Origin: Diphasiastrum complanatum
Taxonomy: Eukaryota > Streptophyta > Lycopodiopsida > Lycopodiales > Lycopodiaceae
Direction of reading: 5' to 3'
Length of the DNA stretch: 64,000 nt
Assembly: GCA_029204225.1 (NCBI GenBank)
Contig: CM055110.1
Span: 14,410,914 to 14,474,913, forward strand
Of this stretch, positions 44,161-55,483 are shown one piece after another. The position numbers were made by a program, and so were the translations under genes. The notes beneath the pieces are model-generated. The model saw only the letters and a program-made list of their open reading frames with translations, did not search any database and was not told the DNA's origin. The first letter of the stretch is position 1; each line of letters starts with the position of its first letter.

Positions 44161-44612
44161 TATGGAGAAAAGGTTTTGGCTGCCAGACAAAATCCGATCC
44201 AACTTTTTATCTGGTCCACGACCCTCCATGCCATTTTACATGCTGGCAATTCATTCAGCATAGAGAGAGAACGGTGGTTTTTGTCTTAAAAACCCGCGGC
44301 TGTGAAAAGAATGGAAGTTTCTTGGGCTTTGCTCAGTCTTTTTCTGAGCTCTCTCTTGCAGTTGCCTAACCCACTGAGATCGCTTTCCGGTGCAATTTAC
44401 AGCTTGTCGATTGGTGTTCCATTGACTACAAACAATCTGCGTTTCTGAGAAATTTGTCTATAGCTCATAGAATCGGAAAACTCCACAGATTCTTAGTTTT
44501 TCATCCAATCTATCCTTGTAATTTGCTATGGCTCTTTGCAAATCCCTTGCAAGCTCTATTGCGCACACAATGAATAATTAAGCCACCACACCACCTAAAC
44601 TACAAGCTTTTC
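43210..44612. other. Upstream region of HCF136
   Basis: Should contain the HCF136 promoter and 5' untranslated region (minus strand). I could not assign a clear TATA box. A long CT microsatellite is at 44078-44158, about 870 bases from the start codon. Copia sequence begins near 44613, so the promoter is confined to about 1.4 kb. Confidence 0.5.
44078..44158. repeat. (CT)40 microsatellite
   Basis: 81 uninterrupted bases of CT. On the HCF136 sense strand it is GA, at about -870 to -950 from the ATG. Confidence 0.97.
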
Positions 44613-44856
44613 CTAGAAGTTTTGATCTTCCCCGAAGTTCCGATTGAAGCTCAAAGCTTTGGTCTTCGCATCCGGACAATTCCCTTGTGTTTGTGTAGAC
44701 TTGAGTTCGAAAGCCAGCAAAACTTTGTGGCTCGAAACACTTTGTTTCTTCAGCTCCCTCTCAAAGTGTGGTAGCTTTACGATTCCTAGACTCTTCCTCT
44801 GTTTCTCAAACAATCCTTTGTCTAAGGCCTTGGTGAAGATGTCCGCCACCATTTGC
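44613..44856 (-). pseudogene. Copia element F, end of pol (left of inserted element E)
   Basis: The minus strand encodes MVADIFTKALDKGLFEKQR and SLGI, the usual C-terminus of copia RNase H. The upstream part of the same frame lies on the far side of element E at 51368 onward (ending SFIGTKQ). Joining the flanks restores the continuous family motif, so E inserted here. Confidence 0.85.
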
Positions 44857-45668
44857 TATTGGATTTATCTCCTCTACTCTCCCAAATCCTATTTTAATCT
44901 GCCTCCATTCATGTTGCATTTTTACTCATGTTGTCACACAGTCTGCATATTTACATGTAAAATAAGACAGGCGAAAACCGCGACTGTTTGCATAAATACA
45001 AGTAAATTTCACAAGTGAAAAAGGCGAAAAAGATGACATTGTGTTTTTACACGTGATTTGTGACAGGCAAAAAAGACGACACTGCCCTACAAATGCTGAA
45101 GGTGCCCTAATGGAAAAGCAAAGGTACCCTGTAAATCAAATCTTAAGGCATTTGTCAGAGTGTCGCATATTTCGCATCTTCACCAACGTTCATTTCAGCG
45201 AAGGCTGACGTCGCGGCCTTCTCACGCTCATCCCATGCAACTGTGCAATCAGATTTGACAACAACAACGGCCACCCACAATCTCTCACAGACAACACATC
45301 CACTTTGTACTTTCTTCATCTGCACACTTGTAATATTATGTATATATATTGAATACCATATGTCAGTTTAGCTCTTCGCAAATTATTCGCAACTAATAAT
45401 TTGTCTAGCTGTTTGCGACAAATTATCTTTCTGATGTTTTGTTGCTTAATGTTTGGATACGTAATCAGATCGAACGTGATTTTTATCACTAACGTTCTGT
45501 TCGTGTCTGATAGACATAGTCATGCTTAAGGAAAGAGTGAGATAGCTCATTTCGCTGCACACGAACACTTTCCGTTCGAGTCCCCTTTTCCGAGTTTCGA
45601 GTTCACTTCTTTTTGTGTTCGTTTCTTTTCGAGCTATTTTCGTTTTCTCACACCTCTCTTTTCCAACA
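44857..45668 (+). repeat. Element E 5' LTR
   Basis: Begins TATTGGATTTATC (TGTTGG in the other LTR) and ends TTCCAACA. It lacks the segment equivalent to about 50660-51050 of the 3' LTR. Confidence 0.9.
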
Positions 45669-45680
45669 TGGTATCAGAGC
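45669..45680 (+). other. Primer binding site of element E
   Basis: TGGTATCAGAGC immediately after the 5' LTR. Confidence 0.95.
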
Positions 45681-45881
45681 CATTTCTGTAGCCTGATAAG
45701 CTTCCATAGTAACAAGACTCTACGAGCCAATAGAGTAATTGTCTTCTTGTTCTGTATTTTTGCAACAGATTTTCATACTTAAGTCACGATAGTTATTTCT
45801 ATTTCCTAGACTAATCTTCCACGTGGATTCCCGAGGGAAAGCTAGTCCTATCATGGACAAGCTTGATAGAGCCAATACCAT

Positions 45882-46315
45882 ATGTGGAAATTAAAGATGA
45901 AAATAGTGCTAATGGCCAAAGAATTGTATGACGTTGTTAAAGGTGCCGAAGAGAAACCCGAAGCAAATGACGCAGCAATCGCCAGATGGAAGCTGAAAGA
46001 TGGAAAGGCTTTCGCGCTGATAATCCTCAACATTTTGGATACTCAGATCGATTATGTATCCAAGACCCATACATCCAAAGAAGTCTGGGACATCTTGAGC
46101 ACGCTATACGAAGTGTGAGATATAGCTTCCAAGCTACATCTCAGGAAAAAATTTTACTCCCTCAAGATGGCGAATGGTGATTCCCTGCAGAATCACATCA
46201 ACCAGTTCAAGAACCTGCTAAAGCAAATGACCGTTGTCAAATCTATCATAGACGATCAAGATGCAGTGATGCAACTGCTTACAAGCTTGCCAATGGAATA
46301 GGTCCCAGATAAGCC
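45882..46315 (+). pseudogene. Copia gag, 5' part (element E)
   Basis: Frame 45882-46118 encodes a copia-type gag: WKLKMKIVLMAKELYDVV, then ARWKLKDGKAFALIILN and HTSKEVWDILSTLYEV. It continues with a frameshift (LRKKFYSLKMANGDSLQNHI, near 46140-46200) to LLTSLPMEY near 46290, where a stop and the foreign segment interrupt it. Confidence 0.85.
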
Positions 46316-46765
46316 CTAATCTCTGGTATAAACTTGTTCGTATACCACTTCTCGATCATCTGAACATAATTTCCTTTGAAAATTTTTGGACTCTTTAAAA
46401 TCATCAAATTGCTTTCGGATGTTTGGATTTTTTGGACAATTTTCTCGAAGGTCTTGCCAGATATTCACCAATTGCCTTGGCACTCTTTGTATCCTCCTTT
46501 CTGCTTCTAGGTGTTTCCTCAGTTCTTCTCCCAGTCGAAGTCCCAGCCTCATCAACACTCTTGTCTCAACGAGAAGAGGAGAACCTTCAATTGGTAGGTT
46601 GCACAAAATCTTGGTTTATCAGTCTCTAAGGGGGTTATGAAATTGGTGGTACAAACAAATTTGGATGGATGGGTTGATGATGGTAGGAAAACATGATGAG
46701 CGGTTTGGTGGGAAGGTGAAGGAACTCATACCATAGCTGGGTGATGATCATCACGACACATCTAG
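46316..46765. repeat. Foreign segment within element E gag
   Basis: Interrupts gag between LTSLPMEY and LESLTMLLLEDMQ. About 240 bases of it (roughly 46490-46750) are clearly related to 16067-16290 in element B. On the minus strand 46606-46316 is open for 96 codons with many charged residues. The identity of this repeat is unknown. Confidence 0.6.
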
Positions 46766-47526
46766 AACTAACTTTTTAGAGAGTCATTACAATGTTGTTG
46801 CTGGAAGACATGCAGAGAAATAAAGTCTCAAATTCCTCAACTGATTCTCATGCTTTGTACGCCAACAAGAGCACGACTAAGCAAAAGAAGAAGAAGGGCC
46901 CAAAGCAATCAAAGCAAGACCAGAAACTAGCACAGCACAAAGAACAGTCGAATCCGCAGATGAAAAAAAAGCTGTTCTACAGATACCTCAAGCGAAACAA
47001 CCACAAAATTCAAGACTGTCGGATACTGCAAACAAAGAACAACAGCAAGGGGCAGTCGAATCAAGTGGAAAATGCAGCTATAGAAGCTCCACAACCCATT
47101 CAAAAAGTGGATCATGATGCCTTCATGACTAGCCATCAAGGAGCATCCAACGACAGTTCTTGGTTCCTAGATTCCGGTGCCACTCAGCATATGACCAGTC
47201 TCATTGGTTGTTTCGAGTCCTATACGCACTATAGTACCAATAAATATGTTCACCTTGGCAATAATAGCACACAAGCTATTAAAGGTGAAGGTACTGTAAG
47301 ATTAAGCTTTGAAAATGATCAGTCTAAACTACTTTCTAAAGTTCTGTATGTACCCAATTTATCTACGAATCTGCTCTCTGTAAGCATAATCACAGATATA
47401 GGACATAAAGTAAAATTCGAATGTGATCAGTGCAAAGTAGTTGATAGGACATGCAAGATCCTAGCACTCGAAAAGAGGCATGGATACTTGTATAAATTAA
47501 GTCATTGCTTTTCTGCCTCTAGTTAG
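46766..47526 (+). pseudogene. Copia gag 3' part and protease (element E)
   Basis: The open frame begins LLLEDMQRNKVSNSS, passes a Lys-rich segment and a zinc knuckle that has lost its first two cysteines (LFYRYLKRNNHKIQDC), and reaches the aspartic protease: WFLDSGATQHMT, then LYVPNLSTNLLSV. The DSGA catalytic motif is intact. It ends in HGYLYKL, the start of the pre-integrase region. Confidence 0.9.
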
Positions 47527-48480
47527 GTGCTCAGTACTTCTATTCATGCAAATAAAAGTTTACTTTGGCATTATAGATTTGGTCACTTGAATCATGTTGT
47601 TGTACAACAAATGTCTAGACAATCTATTGTCTTGATCTCGACTATTCTCGTGATAAAGTTGAGCTACATGTGTTTCAAGACTTTCTAGTGGTAAACAGAC
47701 TAGGAAACCATTTAGAAAAATCCATCAACATACTGCTAGAGGATTGTTAGACATTGTACATTTAGACATTTGTGGCCCTAATGAAAAATCCTTCGCTGAA
47801 GGATGCAAAATATTTTATAACTTTTATTGATGAATTTTCCAGAAGGACTATGGTGTACTTTATAAAGAAGAAATCAGAAGCTTTCAATTGTTTCAGGATC
47901 TTCAAGGAGCGTGCAGAAAAGGAGATTGGAAGGACGATCAAGGCCTTAAGGTTAGACAATGGTGGAGAGTATATCTCTACTGAGTTTAAGGAGTACTGCC
48001 AGAGCCAAGACATTGAGTAGCAATTCATCACTCCTTACAGTCCTCAGTCGAATGGCTTGGAAGAGAGGAAGAACCGTACCTAGTTGAATAAGCCAAATAT
48101 ATGCTAGCACATGCATCACTGCCCAAGAGGTTATGGGCTGAAGCTGTTTCCACTGTAGCTTACATCTAGAACAGATGTTTGACCAAAGCCCTAAGCCTTC
48201 TATGAAGAACCTAAGAGTGTTCGGATGCGTTGCCTACTTGCAGATCCCAAAAGACATGAGGAAGAAATTGACTTCCAAGGTCTCAAGACCATCCTGATTG
48301 GATACACTTCATCTGATAAGACATACAAGCTGTATGATCCCAATACCCAACAAGTCTTGTACAGTCGGGATACAGTCTTTATCGAGGATCAGTTCGTCAA
48401 CATCAAAGGCAAGGATATTGCTCCACAAGAACCTTCATCACTTGCCATTGACATGACAATCCGAGCTTCTGGCTCATGAG
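47527..48480 (+). pseudogene. Copia integrase (element E, broken)
   Basis: Pieces in two frames. LLWHYRFGHLNH starts the pre-integrase domain, HLDICGP carries the first catalytic Asp, and KALRLDNGGEY carries the second Asp. After a stop at about 48018, QFITPYSPQSNGLEERKN holds the catalytic Glu. The C-terminal part continues at 48225-48479 (ILIGYTSSDKTYKLYDP). Stops and shifts inactivate it. Confidence 0.88.
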
Positions 48481-48639
48481 TGTCCATTGTCGATCCACTA
48501 TTTGACACTAAATTAGATGAAGATGTTATTGCTACTCAGCAACAAGTCCCAAGATTGGTTCATCAGTCAATTCCTCCAAAGATTAAGCCGAGTGCGCACA
48601 CATCCCACAAGGTATACTCTTGAGTCTGCATGTCTTTTG

Positions 48640-49657
48640 ATACAAGAACCGATGATAGTCGAAGAGGCACTCAGCCAACCAGACTTTGATCTCTAGAGAG
48701 AAGCCATGGACAAAGAGTATTTCTCTCTGATCAAGAACCAAACGTGGTCACTAGTCGAAGTTCCTATTGGCTACAATATCATATTGCAGATGGATCTTCG
48801 AGATCAAATACAATGCCAATGGAGCAATTGATCGAAGGAAGACAAGACTGGTAGCACAAGGATTCACTCAGATGCCCAACGTTGACTACAGTGAGACTTT
48901 CAGTCTAGTAGTCAAGCATTTGTTGATCCGAGCCCTCCTATCATATACTGCAACTGCCGATCTCAAAGTGCATCAACTTGATGTGAAAATAACTTATCTG
49001 AATGGAGTTATACAAGAAGACATCTACATGATCCAGCCCAAAGTATACGTTCTAAAAGGTCTAAAGAATCATGTCTGTAAATTCCATAAAGCACTTTACG
49101 ACTTGAAACAGTCTGCCAGAGCTTGGATTCAAAGGATCAACACATTCATCATTGAACAAGGATTCCAACCAAGCACTGCTGATTGCAACATCTATTCCAA
49201 GTCGGTGCATGAATCCTGCATTATCATCACCTTATACGTGGATGATACGTTGCTTTTCAGCAATAATACCAATTTGGTCAAGGATTCTAAGCAGATGATG
49301 TTCTCAGAGTTCGACATGACTGATCTAGGCGAAACTCACTTTTGTCTAGATATTTAGATCCACAGAGACAGAGCGAGACGAATGATCTATATCACTCAAC
49401 AAAGGTATCTTCACACTGTTCTTAACATATACAATCTAATGAATTGTAAGTTAGCTCACTCACCGATGGATCCAGGTCTGCATTTGTCAAAGGACCAATG
49501 TCCCCAGACAAAGCAGGAAGAGGAACAAATGAGAGAGTATCCTTATCGATCAATACTTGGATCTCTCATATACGCAATGGTCTGTACAAGACTAGACATC
49601 TCTTTTGCAGTAAGCTCACTCAGCAAATATATGACTAATCTTGGCATTACCCATTAG
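48640..49657 (+). pseudogene. Copia reverse transcriptase (element E)
   Basis: The frame 48767-49357 encodes KTRLVAQGFTQMPNVDYSETF, QLDVKITYLNGVIQEDIYM, KALYDLKQSARAW and LYVDDTLLFS, with the YVDD catalytic motif, and ends LGETHFCLDI. A stop at 49356 separates it from 49382-49657 (QQRYLHTVLNIYNL to YRSILGSLIYAM). Upstream, near 48690, is DKEYFSLIKNQTWSLVEVP in another frame. Confidence 0.92.
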
Positions 49658-49659
49658 AA

Positions 49660-50151
49660 GGATCTCATAAGAGTCATGAGGTATATTCAAGCTACCATGG
49701 ACCAATGCATTCGCTATGGAAAAGTCAGCAACAACAATCTTCATCAGCTCAGTGGATATTCTGATGCAAGCTGGGGAGGAGATGTAGACAATCGTAAGTC
49801 CACATTTGGATTTACATTCTTCTTCAACGGCGATCCTATCTCATGGAACAGTCGTAAGGAAACCTCTATCGCTCTTTCTTCTACAGAAGCAGAATACATT
49901 GCTGCTTCTCAATCTATTAAGGAAGCGTTTTGGTTGAGAAATTTACTAGATTTCACTCTAGGAGTAAGCACATTGAAATCAAATATTACTACATCAGGGG
50001 CAAGGTTTTCAACAAGGAGGTAAGCTTAACGTACTACAGAACGCAGGACATGGTTGCAAACATATTAAAAAAGACATTAAGTGTTAATGCACACAACAAG
50101 TTTTGTGCATTGCTTAGTCTGAAGATCAAGGCATTCACAGATCCAGATTAA
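49660..50151 (+). pseudogene. Copia RNase H (element E)
   Basis: Encodes LSGYSDASWGGDVDNRKST, SWNSRKETSIALSSTEAEYI and AFWLRNLL, then, after a frameshift, FNKEVSLTYYRTQDMVANIL near the C-terminus. The catalytic residues SDA, STEAE and a late acidic region are recognisable. The frame is shifted near 49990. Confidence 0.9.
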
Positions 50152-50163
50152 GGGGGGGGGGGG
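50151..50163 (+). other. Polypurine tract of element E
   Basis: A run of A and G ending in 12 G directly before the 3' LTR. Confidence 0.9.
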
Positions 50164-51367
50164 TGTTGGATTTATCTCCTCTACTCTCCCAAATCCTATT
50201 TTAATCTGCCTCCATTCATGCTGCATTTTTACTCATATTGTCTACATATTTACATGTAAAATAAGACAGGCAAAAAGCGCGACTGTCTGCATAAATACAA
50301 GTAATTTTTCACAAGCGAAAAAGACGACATTGTGTTTTTACACGTGATTTGTGACAGGTGAAAAAGACGACACTGTCCTACAAATGTTGAAGGTACCCTA
50401 ATGGAAAAGCGAAGGTACCCTATGAATCAAATCTTCAGGCAATTGTCAGAGTGTCAAATTTTTTGCATCTTCACCAACGTTCATTTCAGTGAAGGCTGAC
50501 GTCACGGCCTTCTCGCACTCATCCCATGCAACTGTGCAATAAGATTTGACAATGACAGCAGCCACCCATGATCGCCCACAGACAACACATCCACTTTGTA
50601 CTTTCTTCATCTGCACACTTGTAACATTATATATATATTGAATACCATCTGCGTATTCAGGTGTGTGAGAACTTAGATGAGAAACAAACAACAAGCATAA
50701 TAGCATCAAAAGCTTATCAAAGATAGACGAAGTAGATGCTTTCGCGCATCAATCCTTTGTATTGTCAGTAATAGGTTTATTCCTTTTATAGATTGAATTA
50801 GCTTTGTGAAGCACCCAGGTTCATCTACTATTGTCTTGTGCTCACCTGTATATTTTGCTGTACTTAATCTGATTACAGCTCTATTTGTTCTGCATTCAAA
50901 TTTGTGTCAATATTGCTATGCTTTTCTACATTCTGTCTGACTCTCTTATTGCTTGATCTGATAGTCTTTTCTTCGCAAATTATTATCAGTCTAGCTGTTC
51001 GCGACTAATGTTTAGTCTTGCCTTTCACGACTAAATCACGACTAATTATCAGTCGAGTTCAATCTAGCTCTTTGCGAATTATTCGCGACTAATAATTTGT
51101 CTAGCTGTTCACGACAAATTATCTTTCTGATGTTTTGTTGCTTCATGTTTGGCTACGTAATCAGATCGAACGTGATTTCTATCACTAACGTTCTGTTCGT
51201 GTCTAATAGGCGTAGTCATGCTTAAGGAAAGTGTGAGATAGCTCATTTTGTTGCGCATGAACACTTTTCGTTCGAGTTCATTTCTTTTTCAAGTTTCGAG
51301 TTCGCTTCTTTTTGTGTTCATTTCTTTTCGAGCTATTTTCGTTTTCTCACACCCCTCTTTCCCAACA
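50164..51367 (+). repeat. Element E 3' LTR
   Basis: 1204 bases, TGTTGGATTTATC...CCCAACA. It includes a segment of about 390 bases missing from the 5' LTR. Confidence 0.92.
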
Positions 51368-53161
51368 TTGTTTCGTTCCAATGAAGCTGGTCTTCAATTC
51401 ATTTCTTGCGACTAGGTCCCTTATCAAATGATATTTGATTGCAATGTATTTCGTTCTTGAATGAATCACGAGATCCTTCTTCAAGTGTATTACAGAAGTA
51501 TTATCCACCTACAAGATCAGAGGCTCTTTGGTGTCTTCACCCAGTCCGTCGAGGATCTGTCTGAGCCATGTGATTTCATTGCCCATTTTTGCAACTACAA
51601 CATATTTTGTTTCACAGGAAGACTGAGCTATAATGGCCTGCTTCTTGCTGACCCATAGAATTGTTGCACTTGCTGCAATGGTGCACCCTTTTGAGACACT
51701 TTTAGAGTCATCCTTGAGTGATGTCCAACTTGCATCCCTGTAGGAGTGCATCTGGAATCCTGCATCACCAGAGTAACACAGCCCATAATCTTTCATCTTA
51801 TGAAGGTACTGTAAAACTCACTTCGCGATCTTTCAGTGTGCTAAGTCTAGATTCATGCTGAATTGGCTCATCCTGAACATGGCATAAGCAATGTTGGGGC
51901 ATGTGTTGTCTGCTAGGTACATCAACGATCCGATCCACAGAATCCACAGAACTCTTCAGATGTCAAAGCTGAGCTACCTAGCATGAATCTAGCTGGCGTT
52001 CTTTGTTCTCTTGTTGATCTCTTGGGAGATTCTTCGAGTACTGCAATGCCTTTGCCTTTGCCTCTTCGGCTAGGTCCGACGACCAGAGGTCCGGAACCAT
52101 CCCGGTTTACAGGTGTCCTAGCAACAAGCAGACTTGCGATCCTTTCGTCGTCTGATTTATCACTCAGTTGATGACATCTTCGTCTAAGTGTTTGGGTTCT
52201 ACTCCCTCTGTCATGGTTGGTAGGTCATAGTACCGCTTTCCTAAGACTTCATAGCTAGCAGAATCATTGTCAGCCATTGTTCTAGTTTCATCAAACTTGA
52301 CGTCTCTAACTGTCTTCACTAGATTCGTCTCTGGCATGTAGATTCTGTAGTATGACGAATGGTTGTCATACCCCATGAGGTATCCTTGTTCGACTTTCTC
52401 ATCGAGCTTCTTTCTAAGCTTATCAGGGACATGTGCATATGCTGCACAACCAAAGATTTGAATGTGCATCAGATTGGGCTTTCTACCCCACCATAGTTCG
52501 TGTGGTGTCATGTGAGGAACACCTGATTTGCCTATCCTATTCTGGATATAGGTGGCTATAGCTACTGCTTCAGCCCATAGCATTCTTGGTGCCTTCGAAT
52601 AGAGTGTCATGTTCTTCCTTTCGGCTACACCGTTGTGTTGTGCTGTATAGGATGCAATCCTTCTATGAAGGATTCCTCGATCTTTGTAGAAGTCAACGAA
52701 GTAGTTCGAGATGTATTCTCCACCACAATTTGTTCTAATCTGCTTCATGTGCATCTTTCTGCCCAGTTCACGTACTTTGTGAACTTGTCGAGTGCTTCCG
52801 ATTTGTTGTGAATGAAGTAGACTCTGACGAACTTGCTATAGTCGTCAATGAAGGTGATGTAGTATTTTGAGCCTCTTACTGAGATCACGTCAAAAGGTCC
52901 GCATATGTCTGAATGTACAAGCTCCAGAATCTTTGTTGTCTTGTAGGAGTCTCTTGTGAAAAGAGTTCGGGACATCTTCCCTTTCATGCATGCATCATAG
53001 ACCGTCGAATTTGTTGCATTCGTGATGCTGATTCCTGTAATAACTCCACGCTGGCTTCCTTGATACAATTTGTTAAATTTGGTTCCATTAATGCTCAAAG
53101 GGAGAAGTCTAGAGAATCTAAGCCCAAAACGGTTCTCAGTCATGCAAGACCTTATACTCAT
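51368..53161 (-). pseudogene. Copia element F: integrase, deleted RT, RNase H
   Basis: Minus strand from 53161: pre-integrase and integrase (LELVHSDICGPFDVISV, YYITFIDDYSKFVRVYF). It continues at 52754-52164 (GGEYISNYFVDFYKDRGI, QHNGVAERKN, PRMLWAEAVAIATYIQNR, VPDKLRKKLDEKVEQGYL). The usual LRSDNGGEY is changed to IRTNCGGEY, so the second catalytic Asp appears lost. The RT is missing: a few residues of linker at about 52050 lead directly to RNase H (51796-51509: FQMHSYRDASWTSLKDDSKS, AQSSCETKYV). Element E interrupts the end at 51367/44857. Confidence 0.88.
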
Positions 53162-53521
53162 GCATTGCTATTGACTACCAAAGAAAGTGTTCAAGTGTAG
53201 GCCTATCATGAGCACTTGGATGGACTAAGCAGTCAACCAATCATGTCATATCTGCTGCCAATTGATGAACCTCCAACAACATCAATGATAATAACAATTG
53301 CACCATTCTATGAGGATATAGACCAACAAGTATTATATTGGGATCATGTTTTGGATGATGTCAACTATCCATTTGTCAAGGAGGAAGGTTATCTAAAATG
53401 GCCACTAGACGTGTATGAGATCTTTTATTGAAACTCTTTCAAGTCCATGTTCTTGCAGACCCACAATGTATAAACCTCCAGATTTTATGTAAGTGAACTC
53501 TTATCTATGTATATATATATG

Positions 53522-53524
<3 letters not shown>
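53162..53524 (+). other. Unassigned open stretch right of element F
   Basis: The plus-strand frame 53216-53431 encodes about 71 residues (SYLLPIDEPPTTSMIITIA, YWDHVLDDVNYPFVKEEGYL). I do not recognise it. It adjoins the integrase end of element F and could be part of another element. Confidence 0.3.

Positions 53525-53571
<47 letters not shown>
53525..53571. repeat. (AC)n microsatellite
   Basis: About 23 units. Confidence 0.97.
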
Positions 53572-53573
<2 letters not shown>

Positions 53574-53594
53574 TGAAATTGCTATCAATTTACA

Positions 53595-54870
<1,276 letters not shown>

Positions 54871-55057
54871 GTCCTTATGTTTGGCTCGTCGTTTCTCTCT
54901 CATTGGAGGAGTTATCAAAGTCGGAGCTCATGCTCTCATTGTAATCAACTCTCTTGATGACATCAAAGCATGCAACTTGGAATGAGACTTCTTGACACCA
55001 TATACCATGGCTATCATATAATTGATACTAGCATGTATCCGTTGCCGACTAGTGAGA

Positions 55058-55483
55058 TCATCGGGTAAGTTGAGCTAAGACGCTACCAGTGGCATATTTG
55101 GATGCATCTGTATGAATTTGGAATTCGATTTTCCAATTAGGAGATCTAAGGACGAGAGTTGAGACAATTGCCCACTTCAACTTGTGAAAAGATTTAGTGA
55201 CTGGTGCTGTCCACTCGAGTGTGATCATAAGCTTGTAAATTGGCTTGGATAGCTTAGTGAAACACAATACAAATCTTCGATAATAATTGCAATGGCCCAA
55301 GAACTCTAAGATTTCATGTACTCTTTCTAGTTTGAGAAAGCAAATAATCACTTTGATTTTATGTACTCTTTCTAGTTTGAGAAAGCAAATAATCACTTTT
55401 ATTTTGTCCCAATCAATAGCAATGTTGTTTCTTGAGATAACATGGCCTAGCACTATGTTGTGCATGACAAATATCTCTGGCAT
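55058..55483 (-). pseudogene. Ty3-type RT connection/RNase H fragment
   Basis: Open minus-strand frame of 141 codons: LGHVISRNNIAIDWDKIKV, then FLGHCNYYRRFVLCFTKLS, TLEWTAPVTKSFHKLKWAI and IEFQIHTDASKYATGSVLAQ. This is the C-terminal RT and the start of RNase H. A 15-residue stretch (KIKVIICFLKLERVH) occurs twice in tandem because of an exact-length 45-bp duplication at 55311-55400. No other element parts are nearby. Confidence 0.88.

Larger units (their letters stand above)
44857..51367 (+). mobile_element. Ty1/copia retrotransposon E, 6.5 kb, degenerate
   Basis: Has both LTRs, an initiator-Met primer site, gag, protease, integrase, RT, RNase H and a polypurine tract in copia order. The 5' LTR (812 bases) is about 390 bases shorter than the 3' LTR (1204). 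Frames are broken by stops and by a foreign segment at about 46316-46765, so it is not autonomous now. It is inserted in an older, opposite-strand copia element (F). Confidence 0.92.
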
